From NCBI GenBank assembly GCA_010029825.1, contig RGVZ01000017.1:1-44730 (forward strand): a stretch of 44,730 nt of DNA. Reading direction: 5' to 3'. This stretch comes from a bacterium (GTDB lineage: Bacteria > Bdellovibrionota_B > Oligoflexia > Oligoflexales > RGVZ01). A program made the position numbers and the translations under genes. The notes beneath the pieces were generated by a model that ran no database searches, had not been told where the DNA came from, and was given only the letters and a program-made list of their open reading frames with translations. Of this stretch, positions 15,859 to 25,081 are shown one piece after another; the first letter of the stretch is position 1; each line of letters opens with the position of its first letter.

Positions 15859-17355
15859 CTAGTGGTTGTTCATGAGAACGTAAGCCTGGCTGGCGGCAAC
15901 CTTCAATCCTGAGAGCAGCGCCGCCTGGTTCGTGCCGGCGTAGTTGCTGTTGATGAAGGTTGACTGCGCGTTCATGGCTGACATCAACGCGGGGACACTG
16001 GTCATGGAACCCAGCTTGTACGCGTTGACGTAGGATGGCAGTTGCCCCGCCACATGCGACGGGTCAGGAAGTTGACCCTGTCCAGCGAGGTTCATGCCCA
16101 GCATCTGCAGGATCGTGTTGAGCAGTGGAGTCAGGAAAGTCTGGGCTCCTGTCATCGCGGCGGGGACATTGGCGTAACCGCCGAAGGCTGCCAGTGCCGC
16201 CATCGACGCGATGCTTGCCGGGTTGAAACCAGCAGCGCCCGCGGCGCCAGCGAGGCCCGGGGCGGCCATGCTGACCAGGGTATTCACTTTGTCGATCCCG
16301 GGCAGCGCGGCGAATACGGCGCCGTAGTTTCCGGCGGGGAAGTTGGCCGTGGTGCCGTTGCTCATGCCGGGGATCATGGACGCGAATCCGGGGAGCAGGG
16401 CTGCCACATTGAGGATCTGGTTCGGCTGGACCTGATTCAGCAGGCCACCAAGGGTCATGATTCCACTAAAAAGACCCCCTGCGCCTGCGCCATTGACTCC
16501 ACCACTGCCACCACTGCCACCACTGCCGCCGTTGCCGGGTGCCGGCATGGAGCCGTTGTTGCTGCCGCCATTGCTGGCATCGCCAGCCGCGTTCGGGTCC
16601 GCGTAACCGGGTTTCGCTCCGACGTTGCGACGGAGGACGGCAGGACCATCCTGCATTTCCGTGCTGTTGACGATCTGGCTGATCGCGAAGGCCAGGTCAT
16701 TGCCGCGCGCCGATGGGTACATGATGTCTTTCGCGTTGATCGTATGGTCGAGACCGAAGGTATGGCCGGCCTCATGGGCGATGGTATCCGCGACGACACC
16801 GATGTCTGCCTCGAAATCCGTGAACGCGAAGCCCACGTCATTCAAGTTCTGGTTTCCGTCGTCAAACGGGGCGATGCCAAGCGTGGAGGGACTTTCGGTA
16901 CATCCAAGCGTCCCGTAAGAGCCACCGACATGGATCACCGTGTAATCGCCAGAGACGGGCTTGGTTGCCGTGACCGTGATCTCGACACCAGCGTCGTCGT
17001 AATGCCTGGTCACGCGATCGACGATTTCCTGGCGTTCCGTGTCCGAATATCCCGGTGCCGGGATATTCGCGGTGTTCGCGCACAGGATGAAACTCTGACC
17101 GCGCTGGAAACCCTTCTGGACCGTGGCGCCGTCAAAGTTGACGTAGAGGGTCTTGCTCGTTGAAGTCGCGGCGAGGCCGAGTTTGTTGACCTTTTCGGCC
17201 ATCAGGGCGTCGTAATACCCCTTGGGCGGAATGACCTTGTCCTTGCAGCCATCCGTTGACTCTCGCTTCTTGAAGTCCCCGGGGTTTACCCCGCAGGAGG
17301 CCAGCAGCAGCGACACGCTGGCAGCGCTGGCGGCAATAAACCGAATCTTTTTCAT
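15859..17355 (-). CDS. Metzincin-type zinc metalloprotease lipoprotein with Gly/Ser linker and Ala-rich C-terminal region
   Basis: The signal peptide ends in L-L-L-A-S and Cys21, a type II lipobox. The catalytic domain (about 60-255) has the full zinc motif H-E-A-G-H-T-F-G-L-D-H (194-204) and a Met-turn D-I-M-Y-P-S (Met212), which defines a metzincin. Cysteine pairs (92, 152) may be disulfide-bonded. After residue 260 comes a Gly/Ser/Asn linker including G-G-S-G-G-S-G-G-S-G-G, then about 220 residues rich in Ala, Gly, Met, Asn and Leu with no recognised fold, perhaps a helical or surface-associated region. It presumably acts at the outer membrane or outside. The start is ATG 17355 with AGGAG 7 nt upstream. 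Substrate unknown. Confidence 0.85.
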   Translation of the reverse strand: MKKIRFIAASAASVSLLLASCGVNPGDFKKRESTDGCKDKVIPPKGYYDALMAEKVNKLGLAATSTSKTLYVNFDGATVQKGFQRGQSFILCANTANIPAPGYSDTERQEIVDRVTRHYDDAGVEITVTATKPVSGDYTVIHVGGSYGTLGCTESPSTLGIAPFDDGNQNLNDVGFAFTDFEADIGVVADTIAHEAGHTFGLDHTINAKDIMYPSARGNDLAFAISQIVNSTEMQDGPAVLRRNVGAKPGYADPNAAGDASNGGSNNGSMPAPGNGGSGGSGGSGGVNGAGAGGLFSGIMTLGGLLNQVQPNQILNVAALLPGFASMIPGMSNGTTANFPAGNYGAVFAALPGIDKVNTLVSMAAPGLAGAAGAAGFNPASIASMAALAAFGGYANVPAAMTGAQTFLTPLLNTILQMLGMNLAGQGQLPDPSHVAGQLPSYVNAYKLGSMTSVPALMSAMNAQSTFINSNYAGTNQAALLSGLKVAASQAYVLMNNH

Positions 17356-17430
17356 GGCTCATCTCCTCTATGATCCCGCCTGTGTCCGGCAGGTTGCGGG
17401 GTTGGTCGGAGTTGAGAGAGAATGGTTTAG

Positions 17431-17455
17431 AGTTTTCGTCCAACTGTCGAAAACT
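17431..17455. repeat. Inverted repeat between divergent metalloprotease and dehydrogenase genes
   Basis: AGTTTTCG (17431-17438) and CGAAAACT (17448-17455) are perfect 8-bp arms around a 9-nt centre. It sits about 75 nt upstream of the metalloprotease start and 80 nt upstream of the dehydrogenase start, a position suited to an operator. No T-run follows, so it is not a terminator. Confidence 0.5.
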
Positions 17456-17534
17456 GTAGGATATTCAGGCGAAGGTTTGTCATTGACCAAGGGCGGCGCC
17501 GCGCCGTGACCAGGGATTTCGGGGAGAGAATCCA

Positions 17535-18965
17535 ATGATCGAGCGAACACCAGACGCAGCAGGGCCAAAGGCCAACCCTCAATCCGTGATCGATGGTCTC
17601 CGGAAGATTGTTGGCGACCGGCATGTGGTCACAGATCCGGCAGAACTTCAGGTTTGGGGATGCGACTGGACGAAGATCTTCGCGGTCGATCCGCTGGCCG
17701 CGGTGTTTCCGGGAACGACATCTGAAGTTTCGGCAGTCGTGAAGTTTTGCCACGAGAACCGGATCAAGATCGTCCCGAGTGGCGGGCGGACTGGACTCGC
17801 CGGTGGCGCGGTCGCCGGCAAAAAGGAAATTGTCATCTCCCTCAATCGCATGACGAACATTGATCCAGTGGACCGGACAGGGTTGACGATCCGGTGCGAG
17901 GCCGGCGCGACGACCCAGGCGGTGCAGGAAGCGGCGGCGGCGGCCGGACTTTTTTTCGGGCTCGATCTTGCGGCGAAGGGCAGCTGTCACATCGGCGGCA
18001 ACATCTCGACCAACGCCGGGGGACTGAAGTTCATCCGTTACGGTGGCATGCGTGAACAGGTTCTCGGTCTGGAGGTTGTTCTGCCTGACGGAACCGTCCT
18101 CGACATGAACTCAAGCCTGCGCAAGAACAATACGGGTTACGACATCAAGCAGTTGTTCATCGGCGCCGAGGGGACACTCGGGATCGTAACGCGCGCGACG
18201 TTGCGGTTGACCGCGAAACCGCGCAATGTCCAGTTGGCATGTATCGGCGTCAAGTCGTTCGACAACATCCTCGATATCCTGACGCGCTGCAACATGGCCG
18301 GCGCGACGATCACCGCATTTGAGTTCTTCACGGATGTCGCTCACGGAATCGTCTTGAAACACGCGGCTGGGGCACGGACACCCTTTGCCGCGCGCACGCC
18401 ATTTTACGTGATCCTTGAACTCGAGGACGCGCCGGGCGGTGGTAGTGTGATGGAACCGCTCCTCGAGAAATTTTTCGAGGATGAAACCTGCCTCGACGCG
18501 GTGATCGCGCAGAATTCCACCCAGTTCAAGGAGTTTTGGGGACTGCGCGAGAACATCACGGAATCCCTGGCAGCGCACGGCCATGTCCGCAAGAACGATA
18601 TTTCACTTCCGGTCGATAAACTGGCTCCGTTCATCAAGGAGCTCGAGGCCGAGGTGGCGAAAGCCCCGAAGGATATCGAAGTTGTATTGTTCGGGCACAT
18701 CGGCGACGGAAACCTGCATATCAATTATGTCGGCCCGAAGGGCGGGGACAAGGACGCGTTCCAGCAAGCAGCCAGGCAAGTCGAGGAAAAAATCTTCGCG
18801 ATCCTGCCAAAGTACAAAGGCAGCGTGAGCGCCGAGCATGGCATTGGCCTGCTGAAGAAAAAAGACCTGAAATTCTCGCGCTCGATTGACGAGATCGCGT
18901 TCATGAAAAAAATCCGGGCGATCATTGATCCCGACGGAATCATGAACCCCGGAAAAATTTTTTGA
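17535..18965 (+). CDS. FAD-linked D-2-hydroxyacid dehydrogenase (D-2-hydroxyglutarate/D-lactate type)
   Basis: It oxidises a D-2-hydroxyacid to the 2-oxoacid with FAD. The PCMH-type FAD domain shows F-P-G-T-T-S-E-V (58-65), P-S-G-G-R-T-G-L-A-G-G (81-91) and C-H-I-G-G-N-I-S-T-N-A-G-G (151-163). The C-terminal oxidase domain has R-K-N-D-I-S-L-P-V (352-360), G-H-I-G-D-G-N-L-H (387-395) with metal-binding His residues, and S-A-E-H-G-I-G (432-438). The K-N-D-I-S-L-P segment and overall shape resemble D-2-hydroxyglutarate dehydrogenases slightly more than GlcD, but the substrate cannot be fixed by eye. ATG 17535 is preceded by GGGGAGAG. At 476 residues it is full length. It converges with pckG. Confidence 0.85.
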   Translation: MIERTPDAAGPKANPQSVIDGLRKIVGDRHVVTDPAELQVWGCDWTKIFAVDPLAAVFPGTTSEVSAVVKFCHENRIKIVPSGGRTGLAGGAVAGKKEIVISLNRMTNIDPVDRTGLTIRCEAGATTQAVQEAAAAAGLFFGLDLAAKGSCHIGGNISTNAGGLKFIRYGGMREQVLGLEVVLPDGTVLDMNSSLRKNNTGYDIKQLFIGAEGTLGIVTRATLRLTAKPRNVQLACIGVKSFDNILDILTRCNMAGATITAFEFFTDVAHGIVLKHAAGARTPFAARTPFYVILELEDAPGGGSVMEPLLEKFFEDETCLDAVIAQNSTQFKEFWGLRENITESLAAHGHVRKNDISLPVDKLAPFIKELEAEVAKAPKDIEVVLFGHIGDGNLHINYVGPKGGDKDAFQQAARQVEEKIFAILPKYKGSVSAEHGIGLLKKKDLKFSRSIDEIAFMKKIRAIIDPDGIMNPGKIF

Positions 18966-18982
18966 GTAGAAATGAAATCGCG

Positions 18983-18999
18983 GGGCTGGTGATCAGCCC
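18983..18999. terminator. Small hairpin between converging dehydrogenase and pckG genes
   Basis: GGGCTG (18983-18988), loop GTGAT, CAGCCC (18994-18999): a perfect 6-bp GC-rich stem spanning the pckG stop codon. On the minus strand it is followed by a loosely T-rich stretch (GCGATTTCATTTCT); on the plus strand there is none. A weak terminator is plausible. Confidence 0.35.
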
Positions 19000-20750
19000 T
19001 GCAATTCCTTCTCAATTCTCTCGAGTTCGCCAAGCAGTGCCTTCGGCATGCGCGCGCCGTAGTGCGCGAAGTAGTCGCGGATCGCGCCCGTTTCATGCTT
19101 CCAGGCGTCCTTGTCGACGGTCAACAATTCGTGCATCGCGCCCGGCTGCAAACTCAGGCCGCGGGTGTCGATGGCGTCCTCGGTGGGCAGCCATCCGATC
19201 GGGGTGCGGTCGGCCTTCGCGTTGCCCTTGCAGCGGTCAATGACCCACCGGATGACACGCAGGTTGTCGCCAAAGCCGGGCCACAGGAATTCGCCTTCCT
19301 TGTTCTGGCGGAACCAGTTGACGTGGAAAATCTTCGGCAGGTTTTTGTGCTTGTCGCCAAAGCTGAGCCAGTGGCTCCAGTAGTCCGCGAAGTTGTAACC
19401 GCAGAAGGGCTGCATCGCCATCGGGTCACGACGAACCACGCCGACTTTTCCGGTCGCGGCGGCAGTGGTCTCGGACGCGACCGATGCCCCGGCAAATACG
19501 CCGTGTTTCCAGTCAAGGGACTCAAACACCAGTGGCGCGAGTTCGCGGCGACGACCGCCGAACACGATTGCCGTCAACGGCACGCCTTTGGGTTCCTCGG
19601 CCTTGGTGGTGTAGCTCGGGCACTGCTTGGCGTTGACTGTGAAGCGTGAATTCGGATGCGCCGCGGGACCACTTCCGGCGTGATAGGGCTTGCCCTGCCA
19701 GTCGGTCATGTCTTCTGGAGCCGGTTTGCTGAGGCCTTCCCACCAAGGGGATCCTTCTTTGGTCATCGCCACGTTCGTGAAGATCGTGTCGTGGTTGAGC
19801 ATCGCGAGCGCGGTCGGGTTGGTCTTGGAACTGGTTCCTGGCGCGACACCAAAATAACCGGCCTCAGGATTGATCGCGTACAGTCGTCCGTCCGGACCAG
19901 GGTGGATCCAGGCGATGTCGTCACCGACCGTCCAGATCTTCCATCCCTTGTAGGTTTCCGGCGGGATCATCATGGCCATGTTGGTCTTGCCGCATGCCGA
20001 CGGGAACGCTGCCGCAATGTAATGGACCTCGCCCTCAGGATTTTCGACGCCGACGATCAGCATGTGCTCCGCCAGCCAGCCTTCCTGGCGGGCCTGCCAG
20101 CTGCCAAGGCGCAGGGCGTGGCACTTCTTGCCAAGCAGCGCGTTGCCGCCGTATCCGGAGCCGATGCTCTTGATCATCAGCTCTTCCGGGAAGTGCATGA
20201 TGAAACGGCGGTCCGGACTCAGGTCGCCCGTCGAGTGAAGTCCGCGGACGAACTTGCCGTCTTTTTCGATCCGGTCCAGCGCGGCGCGACCCATGCGGGT
20301 CATGATCCGCATGTTGGCCACAACGTAAGCGCTGTCGGTGATTTCCACACCGCAACGCGAGAGCGGTGAGTCAATCGGACCCATGCAATAAGGGATGACG
20401 TACATCGTCCGGCCGCGCATGCAGCCCTCAAAGAGCCCGTCGATCTTCTTGTGCCCGTCCCCAACAGACATCCAGTTGTTGTTCGGCCCGACGTCTTCCT
20501 GGTGTTTCGAGCAGATGAAAGTGAGGTGCTCGGTGCGGGCGACGTCGGTTGGATTGGAGCGGTGCAGATAGCAGCGAGGATGGGACTTCTCGTTCAACTC
20601 GATCAGCGTTCCGGCGGCCAGCATTTCCTGGACGAGGTTTTCAAACTCACTCTGGCTGCCATCACACCAGTGGACCTTGTCCGGCTTGGTGAGTTTCGCG
20701 ACCTGGTCGACCCAAGCCTGGAGATCCTTGTTTTTCGTGTTGGTCATCAT
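18993..20750 (-). CDS. pckG: Phosphoenolpyruvate carboxykinase (GTP)
   Basis: It catalyses oxaloacetate + GTP to phosphoenolpyruvate + CO2 + GDP, the first step of gluconeogenesis. The 585-residue protein shows the GTP-class kinase loop F-P-S-A-C-G-K-T-N (249-257), with the hyper-reactive Cys253, S-G-Y-G-G-N-A-L-L-G-K-K-C at about 198-210, and G-D-D-I-A-W (276-281). The carboxy-terminal half has F-A-G-A-S-V-A-S-E-T-T-A-A-A and P-F-C-G-Y-N-F-A-D-Y. The ATP-class enzyme differs in all of these. ATG 20750 (or the next ATG) starts the gene, with AAAGGGA upstream. The 209-nt divergent gap (20751-20959) holds no gene. Confidence 0.97.
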   Translation of the reverse strand: MMTNTKNKDLQAWVDQVAKLTKPDKVHWCDGSQSEFENLVQEMLAAGTLIELNEKSHPRCYLHRSNPTDVARTEHLTFICSKHQEDVGPNNNWMSVGDGHKKIDGLFEGCMRGRTMYVIPYCMGPIDSPLSRCGVEITDSAYVVANMRIMTRMGRAALDRIEKDGKFVRGLHSTGDLSPDRRFIMHFPEELMIKSIGSGYGGNALLGKKCHALRLGSWQARQEGWLAEHMLIVGVENPEGEVHYIAAAFPSACGKTNMAMMIPPETYKGWKIWTVGDDIAWIHPGPDGRLYAINPEAGYFGVAPGTSSKTNPTALAMLNHDTIFTNVAMTKEGSPWWEGLSKPAPEDMTDWQGKPYHAGSGPAAHPNSRFTVNAKQCPSYTTKAEEPKGVPLTAIVFGGRRRELAPLVFESLDWKHGVFAGASVASETTAAATGKVGVVRRDPMAMQPFCGYNFADYWSHWLSFGDKHKNLPKIFHVNWFRQNKEGEFLWPGFGDNLRVIRWVIDRCKGNAKADRTPIGWLPTEDAIDTRGLSLQPGAMHELLTVDKDAWKHETGAIRDYFAHYGARMPKALLGELERIEKELQG

Positions 20751-20959
20751 GAAGAAAAGTCCCTTTTACTGGGTGATTACCGCAGATTTCAGACCTTCGG
20801 TTTTATGCCTCTGGATGCGAAATGGCAAGGCGAGGCCGTGGCGTGGATTTTTCCGCGTCTCGCTCATTTGTCACTCAAGCTTTTCCCGGGCCTGGCCGAA
20901 AGTCGATTCGTAGCTCTCGAGATTGACGGTGTTCCCACCCCTCAGGGAGTCCGCGGGCG

Positions 20960-21709
20960 TTGATATCCAAGCATTCAATATCATTAGGGTATCTGGGATG
21001 GCTGTTGGCCCTCGTCAGTGTCGTGGCTGCTATTGGTGGCTGTCGCATCGCTCAAAAAGGCAAAGTCGACAACTTTGACGAGGCCGACGCCGGGAAAAAC
21101 AACAGCGCTGGCAACAGGGGCGCCCCCGCGGGCCTTGGCAGCCGGGCGATTTCGAGTCAGGATCCCCGGGTTTCCCTGGTCAACGCCCCATGTGGCAACA
21201 GTCCGGATACCGAGGTTTTCCTGGCCTGGTCGAGGACACTGAAACTCAGCAACCAACTCGGGAAGTTGCCGGCGTCCAGCTGGAAACTGACGGCCAGCGG
21301 ACGTAGCGACTCGGTTTGCACTCTGATGGCGACGCGGGAACTCGACCTTGCCCTGTTTTTTGTTTTTCCCAGTGGCTGTGTTCCTTGCGCGGAAACCATC
21401 CGTCAAGCCGCGGAATCCCTCGCGGATCTTCAAAATAAGTCGGGACTGGCCGCCCCAGCGTTGAAGAGTCGCATTGTGGCGATTGAGTCTGGTGCGCCTC
21501 AGGAACGTTCCACGGATTTGGCTTTGCCTATTATTTACGCAGCCGATCCGACGGGGCAACTCTTGCGCACGCTCTCGTCGGACATCGACAGGAACGCGAT
21601 GCCGATGTTTGTCGCGCACCGTTCTGGCTACGGGTTCTTCTCAAATACCCCGGGCGCCGCGCGCGATTCGTTTGGGTCCGACTTCGAGGCCCTTGCGCGC
21701 GATCACTGA
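20960..21709 (+). CDS. Lipoprotein with thioredoxin-like domain
   Basis: 249 residues. The signal peptide L-G-W-L-L-A-L-V-S-V-V-A-A-I-G-G ends in Cys28 (lipobox I-G-G-C). A disordered linker rich in Asn, Gly and Ala follows to about residue 65. The C-terminal domain has a core strand L-A-L-F-F-V-F-P-S-G with C-V-P-C (140-143) at the start of a helix, A-I-E-S-G and a later A-M-P-M-F that looks like the cis-Pro loop of a thioredoxin fold. A redox or disulfide role at the envelope is inferred. The start is TTG 20960 with AGGGAG (20943-20948) 11 nt upstream; no ATG is available before the signal core. It may be TlpA/DsbD-like but no named family is clear. Confidence 0.7.
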   Translation: MISKHSISLGYLGWLLALVSVVAAIGGCRIAQKGKVDNFDEADAGKNNSAGNRGAPAGLGSRAISSQDPRVSLVNAPCGNSPDTEVFLAWSRTLKLSNQLGKLPASSWKLTASGRSDSVCTLMATRELDLALFFVFPSGCVPCAETIRQAAESLADLQNKSGLAAPALKSRIVAIESGAPQERSTDLALPIIYAADPTGQLLRTLSSDIDRNAMPMFVAHRSGYGFFSNTPGAARDSFGSDFEALARDH

Positions 21710-21837
21710 GTCACACGCAAGCATTCGAAATAAAAGGCATTTCACTCATAGCATCAAATAACCTTAAAGCGCCGTGAAGGGGACTCCGACGACTCGATCG
21801 CGCCGGAAGTTGGCGCACTCTTTAGAGGACGCGAGTC

Positions 21838-23982
21838 ATGAAACGGAATCTTTCATCATCTCTCCTTTTCGCGCCAATCTTGCTGGCGTGGGGCTGCTCT
21901 ACGGAGGCGCAGTTTGCCAGCGCGAAGCGCCTCGCCTCGAATGGCGCTGACGCAACGGCAACGGATTCCAGCGCCGACGCATTCGGTGACCGTACCCAGT
22001 CCCAGATTGACGACTTGTCGGGTGGTGCGTGGGAACCATTCTCGTTCACCAGAACCTTGAACCTCGTCGATCGCCAGGATGTCTCGGCCGATATCCGGCC
22101 AGCCTTCGGCCTGGTCGATGAAACGGTCCAGATGAAGGTCGCCCCGGAGTCCCAGGCGGGATTCCGCCAGATTGTCCGCAACGACGTCACCAACTCGTTC
22201 CGCCAAGGCCATGACGGCGTTGTTCGCACCGAGACATTCCCGGTCTCCAAGGCCGGGCTGCTCGACATCCTGGTGGTCGTGGACAACTCTACATCGATGG
22301 CAGAGGAACAACAGAATCTCGCGGAGAAACTCGAGGCGTTGACAAACGATGTCGACGACACCAACTGGCAGATCGGCGTCATCAACATGTCGACGCCCTG
22401 CCTGCGCCTGAACCGTCTGATCAAGCGTTCTGATGCAGACCGGGTGGACGCCTTCCGCCAGGCGGCTTCGGTCGGGATGAACAACGGTGTCATCGAAAAA
22501 GGATATCCGATGGCCATCCGTGCGCTGAAGGGCGAGTGCAACGGCCGCTACAATCCATGGATCCGCCAGGGATCCACGGTCGCCGTACTGGTCGTTTCGG
22601 ATGAGGACAATTGCGGCAGCAACAACGGGCCGAATTCGTGCGCTCTGGATTACGGCAAGAACGCGACGGAGATGATCCAGTTCCTGCGGCAGATCCGTCC
22701 AGCGGACAAAGCCAAATTGTATGGGATTCATTGGATCCCGAATGACAAAAGTTGCCGGACCGCGTTGGGCGAGGCATGGAAATACCAGGAAGGCATCAAC
22801 TTGACGGGCGGGTACGCCGGTTCGATTTGCGACGCCGATTACACGACAACCCTGCAAAAAATCGCGCGTGACGTGCGCAAGTCAGTCGTCAAGGAATTCA
22901 CCCTGTCGGACAGCCCCGACATGCGCGTGGTTGAAATCTCCGTGGACGGCCAGAATCTGGGCAGCGGGTACACCATCAACGGCAACAAGGTGGTTCTCGA
23001 CCAGGCATCCTCGGACGGGAAGACCATGCTGGTCGTCACCTATTCCTATGGCGGAGTGGCCAAATTCGATTCCGTGACCCTGACAAAGACGCCCGATGAT
23101 GGAACCATCTCCGTGACTGTTGACGGGGCCGAGGTTGATTCATCTGGATGGACCTTCGATCCAGCGACCCGGGTGCTGACTTTTGGTTCGCGACCAGCCG
23201 ACAGGGCCGCGATTGACGTGCGGTACAAGGAGAAAGTCTCCTGGCGTTCGAGTTTCGCGCTGGGGCGCGCCGATGTGGTTGGCGGTTCCGTGCGAGTGGC
23301 TGTCAATGGTTCGGTGGCGACAGGCTGGACGTTTGACGCCCGGACAGGCACGGTGGCGTTTGACGTGCCTCCGCCCGAAGGTGCCTCGATCGCGGTAAAT
23401 TACCGCATGAACCCGGACTTCACGACGACTTACGCCGCGTCCGTGTCGCAACTCGACAAGGTCAAGTCGGTGACCGCGGTGGACGCTTCCACGGGGGTCC
23501 CGGTGGCGGTCAACCTGTCGGGCAACTCCGTCGTGTTTGACAGGGCCGATGTGCAACCAGGCCGGGTTGTGGTTGTCTCTTACGATTACGGCGAGGACAC
23601 CGAGGACCAGACCTGGGAACTCGCGTCGATGCCGGAGGAAGGCAGCTTCAAGTTGGAGGCCAATCCGCCCGGGGCTTGCACGAGCGATGTCCGCGTGGAC
23701 GGCAAGACCTTGCATTTCCGTTGCGCGCCAGGCGACCGCGCCAGTCTGCACATCGAATACAAGACGATCACCGCGCGTCATGGCTCTTTCGATGTTTCGC
23801 CCGAGACAGGGGTTGACGACAGCAGGATCCGGTTGCAGAAAATCGATGTCAAAGTCGACGACGTCGAAACATCCGATTACCACCTGGCCGCGGGTCGATT
23901 GACCTTCGGCGCTGCCACGGTGGCCAAGGCCAAGGGCGAGGCGGTTGTCTCGGCGAGCGGGGTTCGTCGCAGGACGCCCTGA
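21838..23982 (+). CDS. vWA-domain lipoprotein with about six repeated beta modules
   Basis: 714 residues. Signal peptide to Cys20 (L-A-W-G-C). A von Willebrand A domain spans about 141-350: core strand L-D-I-L-V-V-V followed by the MIDAS motif D-N-S-T-S (149-153), and V-A-V-L-V-V-S-D-E-D-N-C near 248-259, a segment typical of secreted vWA proteins from predatory and myxobacterial lineages. From 363 on, segments start near 363, 424, 484, 543, 604 and 667, each with a pattern V-x-V-(D/N)-G, G-(W/Y)-T-(F/I), a V-x-F strand and V-x-Y-x-Y. So these are roughly 60-residue beta modules. The protein ends in R-R-R-T-P. ATG 21838 has GAGG about 8 nt upstream. An adhesion or surface-binding role is inferred from vWA plus tandem modules. 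Confidence 0.8.
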   Translation: MKRNLSSSLLFAPILLAWGCSTEAQFASAKRLASNGADATATDSSADAFGDRTQSQIDDLSGGAWEPFSFTRTLNLVDRQDVSADIRPAFGLVDETVQMKVAPESQAGFRQIVRNDVTNSFRQGHDGVVRTETFPVSKAGLLDILVVVDNSTSMAEEQQNLAEKLEALTNDVDDTNWQIGVINMSTPCLRLNRLIKRSDADRVDAFRQAASVGMNNGVIEKGYPMAIRALKGECNGRYNPWIRQGSTVAVLVVSDEDNCGSNNGPNSCALDYGKNATEMIQFLRQIRPADKAKLYGIHWIPNDKSCRTALGEAWKYQEGINLTGGYAGSICDADYTTTLQKIARDVRKSVVKEFTLSDSPDMRVVEISVDGQNLGSGYTINGNKVVLDQASSDGKTMLVVTYSYGGVAKFDSVTLTKTPDDGTISVTVDGAEVDSSGWTFDPATRVLTFGSRPADRAAIDVRYKEKVSWRSSFALGRADVVGGSVRVAVNGSVATGWTFDARTGTVAFDVPPPEGASIAVNYRMNPDFTTTYAASVSQLDKVKSVTAVDASTGVPVAVNLSGNSVVFDRADVQPGRVVVVSYDYGEDTEDQTWELASMPEEGSFKLEANPPGACTSDVRVDGKTLHFRCAPGDRASLHIEYKTITARHGSFDVSPETGVDDSRIRLQKIDVKVDDVETSDYHLAAGRLTFGAATVAKAKGEAVVSASGVRRRTP

Positions 23983-23995
23983 AAATTTCTGGTAA

Positions 23996-25081
23996 ATGGG
24001 GTTTCGTACACGTATCATCCGAGCCATTCCCGAAACTGAGCGGATGGTACGCGTCTCGATGAGCCCGAAAAAGATCCTTACGACCTTGATGAAGTTCGCC
24101 CTGGTGGGACTCCTGTTGTGGTGGATGGTCCGCGGTGGCAGGTTGAACGCGACGAGCCTGGCGATTTTCATCCAGAATGTCCCTTACTTGCTCCTTTCGG
24201 TGGCATTCTGGCTGGCAATACCCGTCGGGCTTGGTTCCTTCCGGTGGTTCAAGCTGCTCCGGGGGGCCAAAGTCCAGGTCGGTTTTTTGCGAGCCCTTCA
24301 GCTGCAAATGGTTGGTCTTTTTTTCAACACCGCGATGCCCGGCGCTGTGAGCGGGGACTTGGTGAAGGCCGTGTACGTCGTCAGGGACCAACGCGGTCAA
24401 AGGCGTACCTCCGCGGCTTTGGCCATCATCCTGGACCGGGTGGTCGGACTGATGGGGCTTTTTACGGTTGCCGGAGTGGCGAGCATTTTTTACTTGCGCA
24501 GCCTCCGCTCGAATCCGGTCCTGATTCCGATGGCATGGCTGGTGTTTGCCAGCTGGATGGGCATGCTCTCATTTCTGACGGTTGTATTTTATCCGCACAA
24601 GACGGGGCGTGATCCGATTGAGCGTTTGCTCAACAAAAAACCATGGTTGCTGCGACGCGTATTTGCCCTTGTTCTCAAGGTTTATCAGGCACTTCGTGCA
24701 TACCGCGATCACCCGCGCGAGCTATTGATCGCATGGGGAGTCTCGGTTGTCATCCAGGCGGTTGGTGTCGCGTATTACTGGTATACGACGGTTGAGCTGA
24801 CCGGGCAGGTGCCGGACTTTTCCCAGTTTGTGATTGTCCTGCCCTTCGGGATGATCGCGACAGTGATTCCGATCGCGCCGGGTGGACTCGGCGTCGGCCA
24901 TGTCGCGTTCGACAAGCTGTTTACGCTCATCGGCCTGAACGGAGGCGCGAATGTGTTCAACGTCATTGCCCTCGGTCAACTGCTATTGAATCTCACCGGG
25001 ATCGTTCCTTACCTGTTCATGCGTCGCAAGGGCGAGCCGGCCGGGATCACGGAAGATGAATTGCGTCATGCCGTACCTTGA
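23996..25081 (+). CDS. Lysylphosphatidylglycerol-synthase-TM / UPF0104-type membrane protein (flippase-like)
   Basis: The polytopic inner-membrane protein has the family segments F-F-N-T-A-M-P-G-A-V-S-G-D-L-V-K-A near residue 108, I-I-L-D-R-V-V-G-L-M-G-L, and P-I-A-P-G-G-L-G-V-G-H near 295. It matches the flippase domain of MprF and stand-alone AglD-like proteins (PF03706), thought to flip lipids or polyprenyl-linked sugars. No aminoacyl-transferase domain is present. Starts at 23996, 24044 and 24059 are all ATG and none has a strong ribosome site; 24044 looks slightly better. It overlaps the following hydrolase gene, suggesting one transcript. The substrate is unknown. Confidence 0.8.
   Translation: MGFRTRIIRAIPETERMVRVSMSPKKILTTLMKFALVGLLLWWMVRGGRLNATSLAIFIQNVPYLLLSVAFWLAIPVGLGSFRWFKLLRGAKVQVGFLRALQLQMVGLFFNTAMPGAVSGDLVKAVYVVRDQRGQRRTSAALAIILDRVVGLMGLFTVAGVASIFYLRSLRSNPVLIPMAWLVFASWMGMLSFLTVVFYPHKTGRDPIERLLNKKPWLLRRVFALVLKVYQALRAYRDHPRELLIAWGVSVVIQAVGVAYYWYTTVELTGQVPDFSQFVIVLPFGMIATVIPIAPGGLGVGHVAFDKLFTLIGLNGGANVFNVIALGQLLLNLTGIVPYLFMRRKGEPAGITEDELRHAVP

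Noticed and set aside
16042-17163. 373-residue plus-strand frame opposite the metalloprotease
   Set aside because: Composition is that of a shadow; the minus-strand gene has a signal peptide, zinc motif and ribosome site.
20751-20959. Small plus-strand coding region upstream of the thioredoxin-like lipoprotein
   Set aside because: An open frame is present but lacks a start with a ribosome site and is mostly antisense to pckG; treated as a divergent intergenic region.
23140-24171. 343-residue minus-strand frame over the vWA module region
   Set aside because: Antisense to a repeat-structured protein; Arg/His-rich shadow composition.
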